From Spirosoma spitsbergense DSM 19989 (GTDB lineage: Bacteria > Bacteroidota > Bacteroidia > Cytophagales > Spirosomataceae): a DNA stretch of 64,000 nt. The stretch lies in NCBI RefSeq assembly GCF_000374085.1, contig NZ_KB893388.1:62001-126000 (forward strand), in the 5' to 3' direction. A program made the translations under genes and the position numbers. Positions 8,929 to 16,617 of the stretch are shown piece by piece (the first letter of the stretch is position 1; each line of letters opens with the position of its first letter). The notes beneath the pieces are model-generated. The model did not search any database and was not told the DNA's origin. It saw nothing but the letters and a program-made list of their open reading frames with translations.

Positions 8929-10169
8929 CTGATTACGTACAACGCGCCGGAGATATTCTTGCGAAAATCAACGATCTGGCCGCCATCAGTGAGGACGCGA
9001 CGGGTATAACCCGGACATTCGGTACCGATGCTTTTTTAGCGGGAAGGCAAAGGGTACAGGATTGGATGGAACAGGCCGGTTTGCCAACACGGGTCGATGC
9101 CATTGGGAATGTCAGAGGCCGGTTCGTGAGTTCGAACGAGGGGGCTAAAACGTTCGTGATTGCCTCGCATATCGACACGGTTGTCAACGCCGGGAAGTTC
9201 GATGGGCCGATGGGCGTGATGATGGGGCTGGACCTCGTTACGCGCCTGATCCAGTCTGGTAGAACGCTGCCGTTTCATATTGAACTCATTGCGTTCAGCG
9301 ACGAAGAGGGCGTCCGATTCCATACCACGTATCTGGGCAGTAAAGTGGTGGCGGGTTCATTTGATAACGCCCTGCTCGCTAAAAAAGACGCACTAGGCAT
9401 TACCCTGGCCGAAGTACTGCAAACGATAGGTACTGATCCTACGCAACTACTGTCCGATGCGCTGGCACCCGACGAGTGGCTGGGCTATTTTGAAATTCAT
9501 ATCGAGCAGGGGCCGGTATTGTACGAACGTCACGTACCCGTTGCGGTCGTAACGGCCATTGCCGGGCAGAAACGGGTAGAAATTGCCTTTGCCGGTATGG
9601 CTGGGCATGCCGGAACGGTACCGATGGACATGCGCCAGGATGCCTTGTGCGCAGCCGCTGAGTTTGTGCTGGCCGTAGAGCAATTTGCCCTCGTGCATAA
9701 AAACAATCTGGTGGCTACGGTGGGGAAACTGACCGTAGTGAATGCCGCCAGTAACGTCATTCCGGGTGAGGTAAGCTGTAGTCTGGATGTGCGGAGTAAC
9801 GATACTGATCTACTGGAAACCGCTTACCTGGCCCTGCACGAACTGGCGACCAGCATTGGTGCTAACCGGCTGATCAACGTGAACTGGAACCTGATTCAGG
9901 AAACCGCCCCCGTCCTGTGCGATACGGCTCTGACCGATTTGCTGGCTAAATCAATACGGGAAAGCGGCTATGAAGTAATTCCACTGGTGAGTGGGGCCGG
10001 GCATGATGGCGTGCCTATTTCGCCCGTTTCGCCCATTGCCATGCTGTTTGTCCGTTGTTTTAAAGGCATTAGCCATAACCCGCTGGAAAACGTTGAGTTG
10101 GCCGATATAGCCGCTACGCTCCGGGTTGCCGATACATTTCTTGATTCACTCCCTGAGCAATATTACTAA
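8925..10169 (+). CDS. allC: Allantoate amidohydrolase (M20 family)
   Basis: Metal-dependent hydrolase that converts allantoate to (S)-ureidoglycine, ammonia and CO2. The 414-residue product has the M20/Zn-carbamoylase layout: SHIDTVVNAGKFDGPMGVM with the metal His and Asp, FSDEEGVRFHTTYLGS with the Glu-Glu pair, FEIHIEQGPVLY, and a dimerisation domain with GMAGHAGTVPMDMRQDAL, then GAGHDGVPISP near the C-terminus. Beta-ureidopropionase or N-carbamoyl amino-acid hydrolase would look similar, but the position between allB and the ureidoglycine gene favours allantoate. It is translationally coupled to allB (ATGA overlap). Confidence 0.9.
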   Translation: MTDYVQRAGDILAKINDLAAISEDATGITRTFGTDAFLAGRQRVQDWMEQAGLPTRVDAIGNVRGRFVSSNEGAKTFVIASHIDTVVNAGKFDGPMGVMMGLDLVTRLIQSGRTLPFHIELIAFSDEEGVRFHTTYLGSKVVAGSFDNALLAKKDALGITLAEVLQTIGTDPTQLLSDALAPDEWLGYFEIHIEQGPVLYERHVPVAVVTAIAGQKRVEIAFAGMAGHAGTVPMDMRQDALCAAAEFVLAVEQFALVHKNNLVATVGKLTVVNAASNVIPGEVSCSLDVRSNDTDLLETAYLALHELATSIGANRLINVNWNLIQETAPVLCDTALTDLLAKSIRESGYEVIPLVSGAGHDGVPISPVSPIAMLFVRCFKGISHNPLENVELADIAATLRVADTFLDSLPEQYY

Positions 10170-10178
10170 CAAAACCAC

Positions 10179-10925
10179 ATGGAAATTTCTGCCCTTACCC
10201 GATCCGTCGTTAAACGCAATCACGCCGTTATCAGCCCCGACGGCTACATCAATAGCCGTGTACCTGGCTGGAAAAACTGCACCGTAAACGTCCTAATCAA
10301 TGAGCAGATGGGGGCAAACCTCTGTCAAACCCTCATTACCATGACCGAAACCGGCAAACTCACTGGCGTAACCCAAGCATCGCAACTGTTTTTCTACGTC
10401 ATCAGTGGTCAGTGTACAGCCACGGTAAGCGGGGAAAAACAGACGCTGACAGTAGGCCAGTTTGTGTATATTCCCATTGGCAACGACTATTTGATTGACC
10501 AGCCAGATGCCGGTACGCAACTGCTTACGTTCCATAAAGTCTATGAGAAGCTGGAGGGCTTTCCGGTACCGTTAGTACTATTCGGGGATGCGGCTAATGT
10601 AGCCGGGCCGATGTACCTAGGCGACCCGGCCCTGCGGCTACAGGTACTATTACCTGATGAACTGAGTTTCGATATGGCTGTCAATATTTTCACCTACGAT
10701 CCGGGTGGACACCTGCCGCTGGTTGAAACGCACATCATGGAGCACGGCCTCATTTATTTGCAGGGGCAGGGGGTGTACATGCTCGATAAGGATTGGTACC
10801 CCATCAAAAAAGGGGATTCGATCTGGATGGCTCCCTATTGCCAGCAGTGGTTCACGGCCATGGGGAAAGAGCCTGCGGTTTATATTTATTACAAAAACGT
10901 CAACCGCTTTCCAACTACTGTTTAA
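10179..10925 (+). CDS. allE: (S)-ureidoglycine aminohydrolase, bicupin
   Basis: Manganese-dependent bicupin that hydrolyses (S)-ureidoglycine to (S)-ureidoglycolate and ammonia. The 248-residue product starts SALTRSVVKRNHAVISPDGY, typical of the family. It contains two cupin barrels, the second with GGHLPLVETHIMEHGLIYL supplying the metal-binding His and Glu residues. It lies 9 bases after allC, so it belongs to the same operon. The product ureidoglycolate would next need a lyase to glyoxylate and urea, and no recognised lyase follows. Confidence 0.93.
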   Translation: MEISALTRSVVKRNHAVISPDGYINSRVPGWKNCTVNVLINEQMGANLCQTLITMTETGKLTGVTQASQLFFYVISGQCTATVSGEKQTLTVGQFVYIPIGNDYLIDQPDAGTQLLTFHKVYEKLEGFPVPLVLFGDAANVAGPMYLGDPALRLQVLLPDELSFDMAVNIFTYDPGGHLPLVETHIMEHGLIYLQGQGVYMLDKDWYPIKKGDSIWMAPYCQQWFTAMGKEPAVYIYYKNVNRFPTTV

Positions 10926-11011
10926 TGAGTGAAGAACCCTGCGGGCGTTCCCGCATGGATAAGGTACATAAGATTTTAGCAGTTGCAGTATTTACAAAGG
11001 ACCACTGTCCT

Positions 11012-11104
11012 TACCACCCCCGACCCCTCCTAAAACAGGAGGGGAGTGAAAAAAGGGTACGTCATTTAGTAGCCCCTCCTGTTTTAGGAGGGGTTGGGGT
11101 GGTA
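11012..11104. repeat. REP-like double hairpin, pair of GC-rich palindromes
   Basis: Two copies of a roughly 32-base unit face each other (11012-11044 and 11073-11104), matching as reverse complements with one substitution and one indel. Each copy also contains its own small palindrome, built from CCTCCT and AGGAGG around an A/T core. This BIME-like organisation is typical of dispersed intergenic elements. It lies in the 216-base spacer between allE and uraD and may attenuate or process the transcript. Confidence 0.75.
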
Positions 11105-11141
11105 AAGCCAATGATTTTATTTGTCATCCGTTTACTTACTC

Positions 11142-11645
11142 ATGACACTAACCGAACTAAATCAGTTGCCGGTTCTCCAACAGAAAACCGCCCTCACCAC
11201 CTGTTGCGGTTCGTCGGTTTGGGTAGACAGGATGGCCAGCCTATTCCCGTTTGAGACCGTCGAACAATTGTTCGGGAAGGCCGAAACCGTTTGGGAGGGC
11301 TGTTCTGAATCAGATTGGCGGGAAGCTTTCACGCATCATCCTAAAATTGGGGATATTGACTACCTGCGGGCCAGATTTGCCAATACGAAGGTCTGGGCAG
11401 CGGGTGAACAGGCAGGTGTTTCATCGGCATCGCAGCAGGTACTGGAAGACCTGGCCGAGGGAAACCGGCTGTACGAAGAAAAATTTGGGTATATCTTTAT
11501 CATCTGTGCCACCGGAAAATCGGCGGGTGACATGCTGGATAGCCTGAACGCTCGTCTGTCCCATTTACCCGAAGCCGAAATTCGGATTGCCATGCAGGAG
11601 CAGGGAAAAATAACTCTAATACGACTGGAAAAACTATTGGTATGA
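11142..11645 (+). CDS. uraD: 2-oxo-4-hydroxy-4-carboxy-5-ureidoimidazoline (OHCU) decarboxylase
   Basis: Decarboxylates OHCU to (S)-allantoin, the third step of urate breakdown. The 167-residue product is all-helical, with CGSSVWVDRM, FTHHPKIGDIDYLR (the HPKIGD active-site motif) and EEKFGYIFIICATGKSA, all family signatures. The ATG at 11142 (MTLTELNQL) is chosen over one at 11121. Its stop overlaps the next start (ATGA), coupling it with the HIU hydrolase that makes its substrate. Confidence 0.94.
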   Translation: MTLTELNQLPVLQQKTALTTCCGSSVWVDRMASLFPFETVEQLFGKAETVWEGCSESDWREAFTHHPKIGDIDYLRARFANTKVWAAGEQAGVSSASQQVLEDLAEGNRLYEEKFGYIFIICATGKSAGDMLDSLNARLSHLPEAEIRIAMQEQGKITLIRLEKLLV

Positions 11646-11977
11646 GCCCCGTAACAACCCATATTCTCGACACATCACGGGGGAAACCGGCCGTGGGCAT
11701 AGGTGTTATTTTGTCCCGGCAACAGCGCGAATGGACCGAGATGGCGCGTGGTATCACCAATGCCGATGGTCGGATTAGTGATCTGTTACCGACAGAAACC
11801 GTCCTTCCATCGGGTATTTATAAGCTGCGATTTGAGACGGGCGCGTACTTCTCCGGCCTTGATATTCCGGCGTTTTACCCCTTTGTCGAAATTGTGTTTC
11901 AGCTAACGACCGGCGAACATTATCATGTTCCCCTGCTCCTGAATCCCTTCGGCTATTCGACCTATCGCGGGTCATGA
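11642..11977 (+). CDS. uraH: 5-hydroxyisourate hydrolase (transthyretin-like)
   Basis: Hydrolyses 5-hydroxyisourate to OHCU, the step between uricase and UraD. The 111-residue product has the family N-terminus THILDTSRGKPAVGI with the catalytic His, an internal R-x-E-like strand in LRFETGAYF, a conserved HYHVPLLLNPFGYSTY segment, and the diagnostic YRGS C-terminus. No signal peptide is seen, so it should be cytoplasmic. It is coupled to uraD by a four-base overlap. Confidence 0.95.
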   Translation: MSPVTTHILDTSRGKPAVGIGVILSRQQREWTEMARGITNADGRISDLLPTETVLPSGIYKLRFETGAYFSGLDIPAFYPFVEIVFQLTTGEHYHVPLLLNPFGYSTYRGS

Positions 11978-12001
11978 TGTATTGACACTAAACCAGCAAC
12001 C

Positions 12002-13432
12002 ATGAAATTTACAATTCAGGAAAGCGATAAAACCCAGTTACTGGATACCCTGAAAACGGCCAACCTGGCTTTTCAGGCAACTTATCCCGGCGACAAACCC
12101 AACCGGCAACCGGTACACACCGTGTACGGCGGAGCGAATCTGTTCAAGTCGGATACCTGCATTCGCATGGGCGAAATTGCGTTAAATAACCTCCAGACCT
12201 ACGCGCCTAATTTCGGGGTGCTGGCCAATGTACTGCAACTACCCGGCTATGAACACCTGCCACCCGGTCTACAGGAAATTGCCGACCTCACAAATCGGCT
12301 GGATTCCCTGCCCGATACAGAGCGACGAAATGAACCGGCCTGGCTGGCCTATTCAGTTTACACTAAAATCAGGCAAAAACTCCAGACCGAAGCCGTTGAG
12401 GATTTTCGGATTGATTTTGAAGATGGCTTTGGTAACCGGCCCGACGATGAAGAGGATGCCACCGCTGTTCGGGCTGCGCTGGAAGTGGCCGAGGGCATGA
12501 AAAACAAAACCCTGTCGCCCTTTATCGGCATCCGCATCAAGCCCTTTACCGAAGATCTGAAATTTCGGGGCGTTCGTACGCTGGATCTGTTTCTATCGAC
12601 GCTGCTCGACAAAACGGGGGGTGTTTTGCCCGATAACTTCGTGGTGATGCTGCCCAAGGTTACTATTCCCGAACAGGTTGTTACGATTGTCCGGCTGTTT
12701 GAACTGCTCGAAAAAGGCAATAACCTGGCCCCCGGCACGCTACGAATGGAAACGATGGTGGAGGCCACGCAGATTGTGATGGACGAGGAAGGACGTAACC
12801 CGCTCATGCGCATCATCAGGGCCAGCGAAGGCCGCTGCATTGCCGCCCATTTCGGCACCTACGACTATACGGCTTCCTGCGGCATTACAGCCAAATACCA
12901 GACGATGGGGCATCCGGTTTGTGATTTTGCCCATCACATGACCAAAGTAGCGCTGGGCGGTACCGGCATCTTTCTGTCGGACGGGGCAACGAATGTCATT
13001 CCCATTGGTCCGCACCGGGGCGATAACCTGACGTTTGAGCAACTGGCCGAAAACCGGGCGTCGGTCCATCATGCCTGGCGGCTTGGGTTTAATCACACTA
13101 CCCACTCGCTCATCAATGGCTTTTATCAGGGTTGGGACCTTAACCCGGCCCAGTTGCCGATGCGGTATGCCGCCACCTATGCGTTTTTCCTGAGCAGTTA
13201 CGAAGACGCGGTTTTTCGCCTGAAAACATTTGTAGAACGGGCCGCTATTTCCACACTCACAAACGATATTTTCGACGATGCCGCCACCGGACAGGGTCTG
13301 TTAAACTTCTTCCTGAAAGCCATGAACTGCGGAGCCATCTCGGAAGAAGAAGCACTGACCACCGGCCTGACGCTGGATGAAATTCGCAGCCGTTCGTTTT
13401 ACCGGATTCTGGAAGGCCGACGCGCAAAATAA
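12002..13432 (+). CDS. DUF6986-type aldolase/citrate-lyase-like TIM-barrel protein in the purine cluster
   Basis: The 476-residue protein fits a family of unknown function related to the HpcH/HpaI aldolase, citrate lyase beta and malate synthase superfamily. Visible superfamily features are FRIDFEDGFG (D138, E140, D141), IGIRIKPF, VMLPKV, METMVEATQ with a probable metal-ligand Glu E250, and HFGTYDYTASCGI with Asp D288. It begins 24 bases after uraH and ends at a strong hairpin, so it is the last gene of the urate/allantoin operon. By analogy it may act on a C2 acid such as glyoxylate or on ureidoglycolate; this is inference. The family assignment rests on recall of the motif pattern. Confidence 0.72.
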   Translation: MKFTIQESDKTQLLDTLKTANLAFQATYPGDKPNRQPVHTVYGGANLFKSDTCIRMGEIALNNLQTYAPNFGVLANVLQLPGYEHLPPGLQEIADLTNRLDSLPDTERRNEPAWLAYSVYTKIRQKLQTEAVEDFRIDFEDGFGNRPDDEEDATAVRAALEVAEGMKNKTLSPFIGIRIKPFTEDLKFRGVRTLDLFLSTLLDKTGGVLPDNFVVMLPKVTIPEQVVTIVRLFELLEKGNNLAPGTLRMETMVEATQIVMDEEGRNPLMRIIRASEGRCIAAHFGTYDYTASCGITAKYQTMGHPVCDFAHHMTKVALGGTGIFLSDGATNVIPIGPHRGDNLTFEQLAENRASVHHAWRLGFNHTTHSLINGFYQGWDLNPAQLPMRYAATYAFFLSSYEDAVFRLKTFVERAAISTLTNDIFDDAATGQGLLNFFLKAMNCGAISEEEALTTGLTLDEIRSRSFYRILEGRRAK

Positions 13433-13463
13433 AACCGGCTGGCGCACAGGCGCCAACCGGTTT
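13432..13463. terminator. Strong hairpin ending the purine operon
   Basis: Arms 13432-13445 and 13450-13463 form 13 of 14 base pairs around a four-base loop. The stem ends in AAA/TTT, so it can work in either direction between the convergent DUF6986 and barrel genes. Confidence 0.8.
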
Positions 13464-13510
13464 GGTGATAGTTCTGTTCCTCACCGCCTGCCGGAGCAGG
13501 GTAAGGTTAG

Positions 13511-14200
13511 CTACCGTTTGTAGCGGCTGGGGTGTTCCCGGCCAACGCCAAAACTGTAGCCCAGAGCCAGCGTAAAGGTTGAATTTTGCAGGGAATTACG
13601 AGCACCCCACAGGTTGGGGAGGTTATTCTGTACATTATTCAGACCCAGTGTATAGCGGGCATCGATCAGAAAGTGCTGCCGGCTGCCGGTGCCCCAGTTG
13701 AGTTGAAACCCTCCGGCGGCACCCAGGTCCAGATCACTAAAATCATTCGTGTTATCGCCATTGATAACGGGGCCTGTTCCCTGAAGATAATCGCCTTTGA
13801 TTCGCTTGGCGTTCATTTTTATACCCAGCGACGGTCCGATAAAAATGTTGGGTCTGAAATTGCCGGATAAGGTCAGGAAATAGCGGGCCAGCACGGGAAT
13901 TTCGAGGTAATTGACGCGCTGGATAAACTTCAGTCGACCATCGTTATAACTCGTACCTCGCTGTGAGTACAGTACATCGGCTGAGATGCCAAAATGGTTC
14001 AGGGAGCTATACATTAAGAAGGCGCCAGCCGATAGGCCGGGGGTAAAATTCATATTATCCGCATTACCCCAGTAATTAGACAAATTCAAGCCGACACGAG
14101 GGCCTGCACTAAAGCGTTGTTGGGCGTAAACGGTTGATAAGCAGGAGGAAATGAGGATAAATGAAAAGATGGTGGAGCGTACTAGAGTTGCGCGAAACAT
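13511..14200 (-). CDS. PorT-like outer-membrane beta-barrel protein
   Basis: Secreted protein of 229 residues with an N-terminal signal peptide ending near VYAQ, then alternating aromatic/glycine beta-strands typical of the small Bacteroidota barrel family (outer membrane protein beta-barrel, PorT-like): RVGLNLSNYWG, FLMYSSLNHFGISADVLYSQRG, NYLEIPVLARYFL and a terminal strand FTLALGYSFGVG. It probably forms an 8- to 10-stranded barrel of unknown cargo. It lies downstream of the ECF sigma/anti-sigma pair, 93 bases away, and may belong to that regulon. Confidence 0.85.
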   Translation of the reverse strand: MFRATLVRSTIFSFILISSCLSTVYAQQRFSAGPRVGLNLSNYWGNADNMNFTPGLSAGAFLMYSSLNHFGISADVLYSQRGTSYNDGRLKFIQRVNYLEIPVLARYFLTLSGNFRPNIFIGPSLGIKMNAKRIKGDYLQGTGPVINGDNTNDFSDLDLGAAGGFQLNWGTGSRQHFLIDARYTLGLNNVQNNLPNLWGARNSLQNSTFTLALGYSFGVGREHPSRYKR

Positions 14201-14293
14201 AGATGAATTAATAGTTGATATGCCGGGTTAACGCCCGATGTTCCGCAAATGTTATAAAGAAATTGTGGCGAAGCGATAAAAAAGAAGGGTTTA

Positions 14294-14710
14294 TCAGGAA
14301 AGCAGCGGGTAGTCTCCAGAACGTGCAGGATACATGAACGTTGTTTTTTGGGGGGCAACCGGCGGTACTTTGGCGGGTTTTTGGGGAGCGAAATAGATAA
14401 AGTAAACGGCCACTGCCAGCATAAATAGAATGGCGGCTGTCGTGGTGGCAATCCAGAGGGGCCAAAGCCGTTTTTGCGTAGCCGATTCGTGGATGCGCTG
14501 GTGCAGGGCATCGCGTAGATCCGCCATTTGCTCGCTCATAGGGCCGGTTGCCAGACCAGTGGCGGTATGTTGCATTGCTTCCAGACCCGCCAGCGCATCG
14601 GCATAAAAAGGGTCTTCCAGCAGCAATCGCTCAACCCGGTGCCGGGCCGGACCTTTCAGCCTGCCTGCCTGGTAAGCCTGCAATTCATCGAACGTCAGTT
14701 GGTTATTCAT
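14294..14710 (-). CDS. Membrane-anchored putative anti-sigma factor
   Basis: Protein of 138 residues with a cytoplasmic N-terminus (TFDELQAYQAGRLKGPARHRVERLLLEDPFYADALAGL, quoted here only as a region covering about residues 5-43), a single transmembrane helix near residues 83-104 (LWIATTTAAILFMLAVAVYF) and a short periplasmic tail. The N-terminal pattern resembles zinc-free anti-sigma domains of Bacteroidota. Its start overlaps the stop of the sigma gene by four bases, the classic arrangement. It would hold the sigma factor inactive; the signal is unknown. Confidence 0.7.
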   Translation of the reverse strand: MNNQLTFDELQAYQAGRLKGPARHRVERLLLEDPFYADALAGLEAMQHTATGLATGPMSEQMADLRDALHQRIHESATQKRLWPLWIATTTAAILFMLAVAVYFIYFAPQKPAKVPPVAPQKTTFMYPARSGDYPLLS

Positions 14711-15312
14711 AAACTTTCTTTACGCATGCAAATTTTCATATTTCGGCGGCCATTTTGCAAAAAACTTTTTACCTGTTTCAACCCGAACCCCGACAGGTCG
14801 GCTATTTCCGTGTACGTTTTTCGCTCCAGATAAAATAGCGTAAGGCAGGTTTGCTGCTCGGCAGGCAGTGTTTTCAGGCAGGTTTCCATAAGCGTCAGAT
14901 CTGCCTCCTGGTCCAGCGGGTCGGTTTCATCGAATAAGAATGACGACACTGAGCCGTCTGCCAACTCCCCACTGGCATTGGTTACCAGTTGTGATTTGGG
15001 ATGGGCCTGATTTTTTCGCAGTTGCATCAGGCAATAGTTACGGGCCACACTATGCAGCCAGGGACCAAACTGCTGCACGTCGTGTTTGCGCAAGTCGGTT
15101 ATCAACTGCTCAAACAGATTCATAACGGCATCTTTTGCCTCCTCCTCATCGCGCAGGTAGTTGTAGCAAACGGCATAGATCAATTCCATGTGCTGTTCAT
15201 ACAACTCACCCAGAATAGCCAGATCGCCCGTAGCGCGATAGGCAGCCACATAATCGGCGGCATTGCTACGGGGTGGGGTAGGTCTGGATTTGCGAAACAG
15301 TGTCAAAAACAT
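14707..15312 (-). CDS. ECF RNA polymerase sigma factor
   Basis: Sigma-70 family, extracytoplasmic-function type, 201 residues. Region 2 is seen as LYEQHMELIYAVCYNYLRDEEEAKDAV and WLHSVARNYCLMQLRK split over residues 35-120; region 4 is LPAEQQTCLTLFYLERKTY followed by TEIADLSGFGLKQVKSFLQ. The acidic linker between regions 2 and 4 is longer than usual. It is followed by an overlapping anti-sigma gene and the barrel gene, suggesting a sigma/anti-sigma/target operon. Confidence 0.9.
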   Translation of the reverse strand: MFLTLFRKSRPTPPRSNAADYVAAYRATGDLAILGELYEQHMELIYAVCYNYLRDEEEAKDAVMNLFEQLITDLRKHDVQQFGPWLHSVARNYCLMQLRKNQAHPKSQLVTNASGELADGSVSSFLFDETDPLDQEADLTLMETCLKTLPAEQQTCLTLFYLERKTYTEIADLSGFGLKQVKSFLQNGRRNMKICMRKESL

Positions 15313-15454
15313 ACAGGGAGCCGCTCAGTATACGTAATGGATGCAAAATGTAGCTTCATTCCATAAGATGCCGGGTTATTTACTCAACATTCCTCCGAAA
15401 TATAACCGAACATCATCAACGCTTGTTATCTGTGGGTACTAACGCAACAACGGT

Positions 15455-15727
15455 ATGAAACGAATCCTGTTTATTGGTAGTATGCTCAGTATCGGTTTGC
15501 TGGTAAGTGCATCGGGCCAGAGTAACCCGTCGCCAGCAACAAAACCGCCAACCTCCACACCGAAGAATACCAGGCAGATAGATCCGGCGCAGAAGAAGCT
15601 AAGCCAGCAGGAACGGCGTAGAAAAGAAGCAGCTATGGACACCACCAAGCCCGCAAACAGGAAAGGTCGCCGACTCCGGCCTGATTCACTACGCCGGGGT
15701 GGAGTCACCAAAGTCGACACCGTTTGA
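15455..15727 (+). CDS. Small secreted basic protein, unknown function
   Basis: 90 residues: a signal peptide (MKRILFIGSMLSIGLLVSAS, cleavage near SGQ), then a low-complexity Pro/Thr and Lys/Arg-rich tail without recognisable domain. Codon use looks normal and the frame has a clear signal sequence, so it is probably real. The 142 bases upstream, toward the divergent sigma gene, hold its control region. No function can be assigned. Confidence 0.6.
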   Translation: MKRILFIGSMLSIGLLVSASGQSNPSPATKPPTSTPKNTRQIDPAQKKLSQQERRRKEAAMDTTKPANRKGRRLRPDSLRRGGVTKVDTV

Positions 15728-15845
15728 TGCTCCACCTTCTCGATCCTTCTTTTCGTGGATTAGCCTTTAGAATGGGGCAGGAAGTACAGGGGAGGGAATG
15801 CAGGTATAAATAAAGAGCAGTGCCCGGCTACCGGCTTCGCGGGGC

Positions 15846-15873
15846 AAAAAAAAACCGTTCGCAGCGCGAACGG
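15846..15873 (-). terminator. Rho-independent terminator of the minus-strand gene at 15913-16311
   Basis: Perfect 8-bp stem (15855-15862 with 15866-15873) and 3-base loop, followed on the minus strand by nine consecutive T (plus-strand A run 15846-15854). Confidence 0.85.
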
Positions 15874-15912
15874 GATTTCCGGATTTATCTTTTCTTACCT
15901 TAATCTTCTGTG

Positions 15913-16311
15913 TTAGCTGAAGTTTATTGTCCGCTTTTGGGTTTCGGTCGTCAGGCTCACCTGCCTGATAATACTCCCTTCATCCGATTTGATTTCCAGT
16001 GTGTACAGGCCATCCTGTATGCCACTTACATCGAAAAGCATGGCCGTTTTGATTTCCTTTCTGGCAACACAGTGGCTGAATAGCACGTGTTTCTTTTCAT
16101 CGAGCAGTTGCACATACACCAGGGTGGGAGCAACTTTCTCTACGGCTAATCTGATTTTACCCTGGTTGTTTACGTACACACTGGCATCGAACGATGCGGG
16201 CTTTTTGGGAGCTTCCGGATTGGCAAGCAGTGCGCTGACACTAAAAAGAAGTCCGCTTACTAAACTTTTGCTGCTGGCCAACAGGCTGGCCTGGCTGAGG
16301 AAATGAATCAT
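15913..16311 (-). CDS. Small secreted protein, Ig-like, unknown function
   Basis: 132 residues with a hydrophobic N-terminal segment (LVSGLLFSVSALLANPEAP) that could be a signal peptide, then a compact beta-sandwich-like domain: SVYVNNQGKIRLAVEKVAP, VYVQLLDEKKHVLFSH, DVSGIQDGLYTLEIKSDEGS. The G-L-Y-T-L-E-I pattern followed by a final strand recalls T9SS C-terminal or DUF3244-type domains of Bacteroidota. It is a single gene with its own terminator. Confidence 0.65.
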   Translation of the reverse strand: MIHFLSQASLLASSKSLVSGLLFSVSALLANPEAPKKPASFDASVYVNNQGKIRLAVEKVAPTLVYVQLLDEKKHVLFSHCVARKEIKTAMLFDVSGIQDGLYTLEIKSDEGSIIRQVSLTTETQKRTINFS

Positions 16312-16617
16312 GGCTTTATAGTTTATGTTGTTTACTGTTCTCCCTCTCTATGCCAAACTGTGTGCCATAATTATCAATTAATTGATAGTCAGTATTTTGA
16401 TTAGGTTTAGGGTTTGGTTATTTGTACGGAATCGGACAAGTGGTGTTCGGTAATGAACGTTTTTTTTTGTTTTCGCACGTACTGGAAGAGGAGCCGGTGG
16501 CGGGGCTGGACTCATCGGGTACAGGGGGTCAAAAAAAGAGGTTACCCGAAACGGTAACCTCTTTTTTTGCAATCGTCAGTGAGAAAAAACAAGCGATTGA
16601 TGGACGAAGCCGTCTTT
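16312..16617. other. Intergenic region with one strong bidirectional terminator
   Basis: 306 bases between two minus-strand genes. It is AT-rich near 16320-16460 and shows no frame with coding character. The only clear element is the hairpin at 16531-16568. Confidence 0.7.
16531..16568. terminator. Bidirectional hairpin terminator
   Basis: Stem of nine GC/AT pairs (16538-16546 with 16553-16561) flanked by a seven-A run on the left and a seven-T run on the right. It serves the S9 peptidase on the minus strand. Confidence 0.9.

Noticed and set aside
11012-11104. Insertion-sequence remnant with terminal inverted repeats
   Set aside because: The interval between the arms is only about 28 bases and no transposase or target-site duplication is seen.
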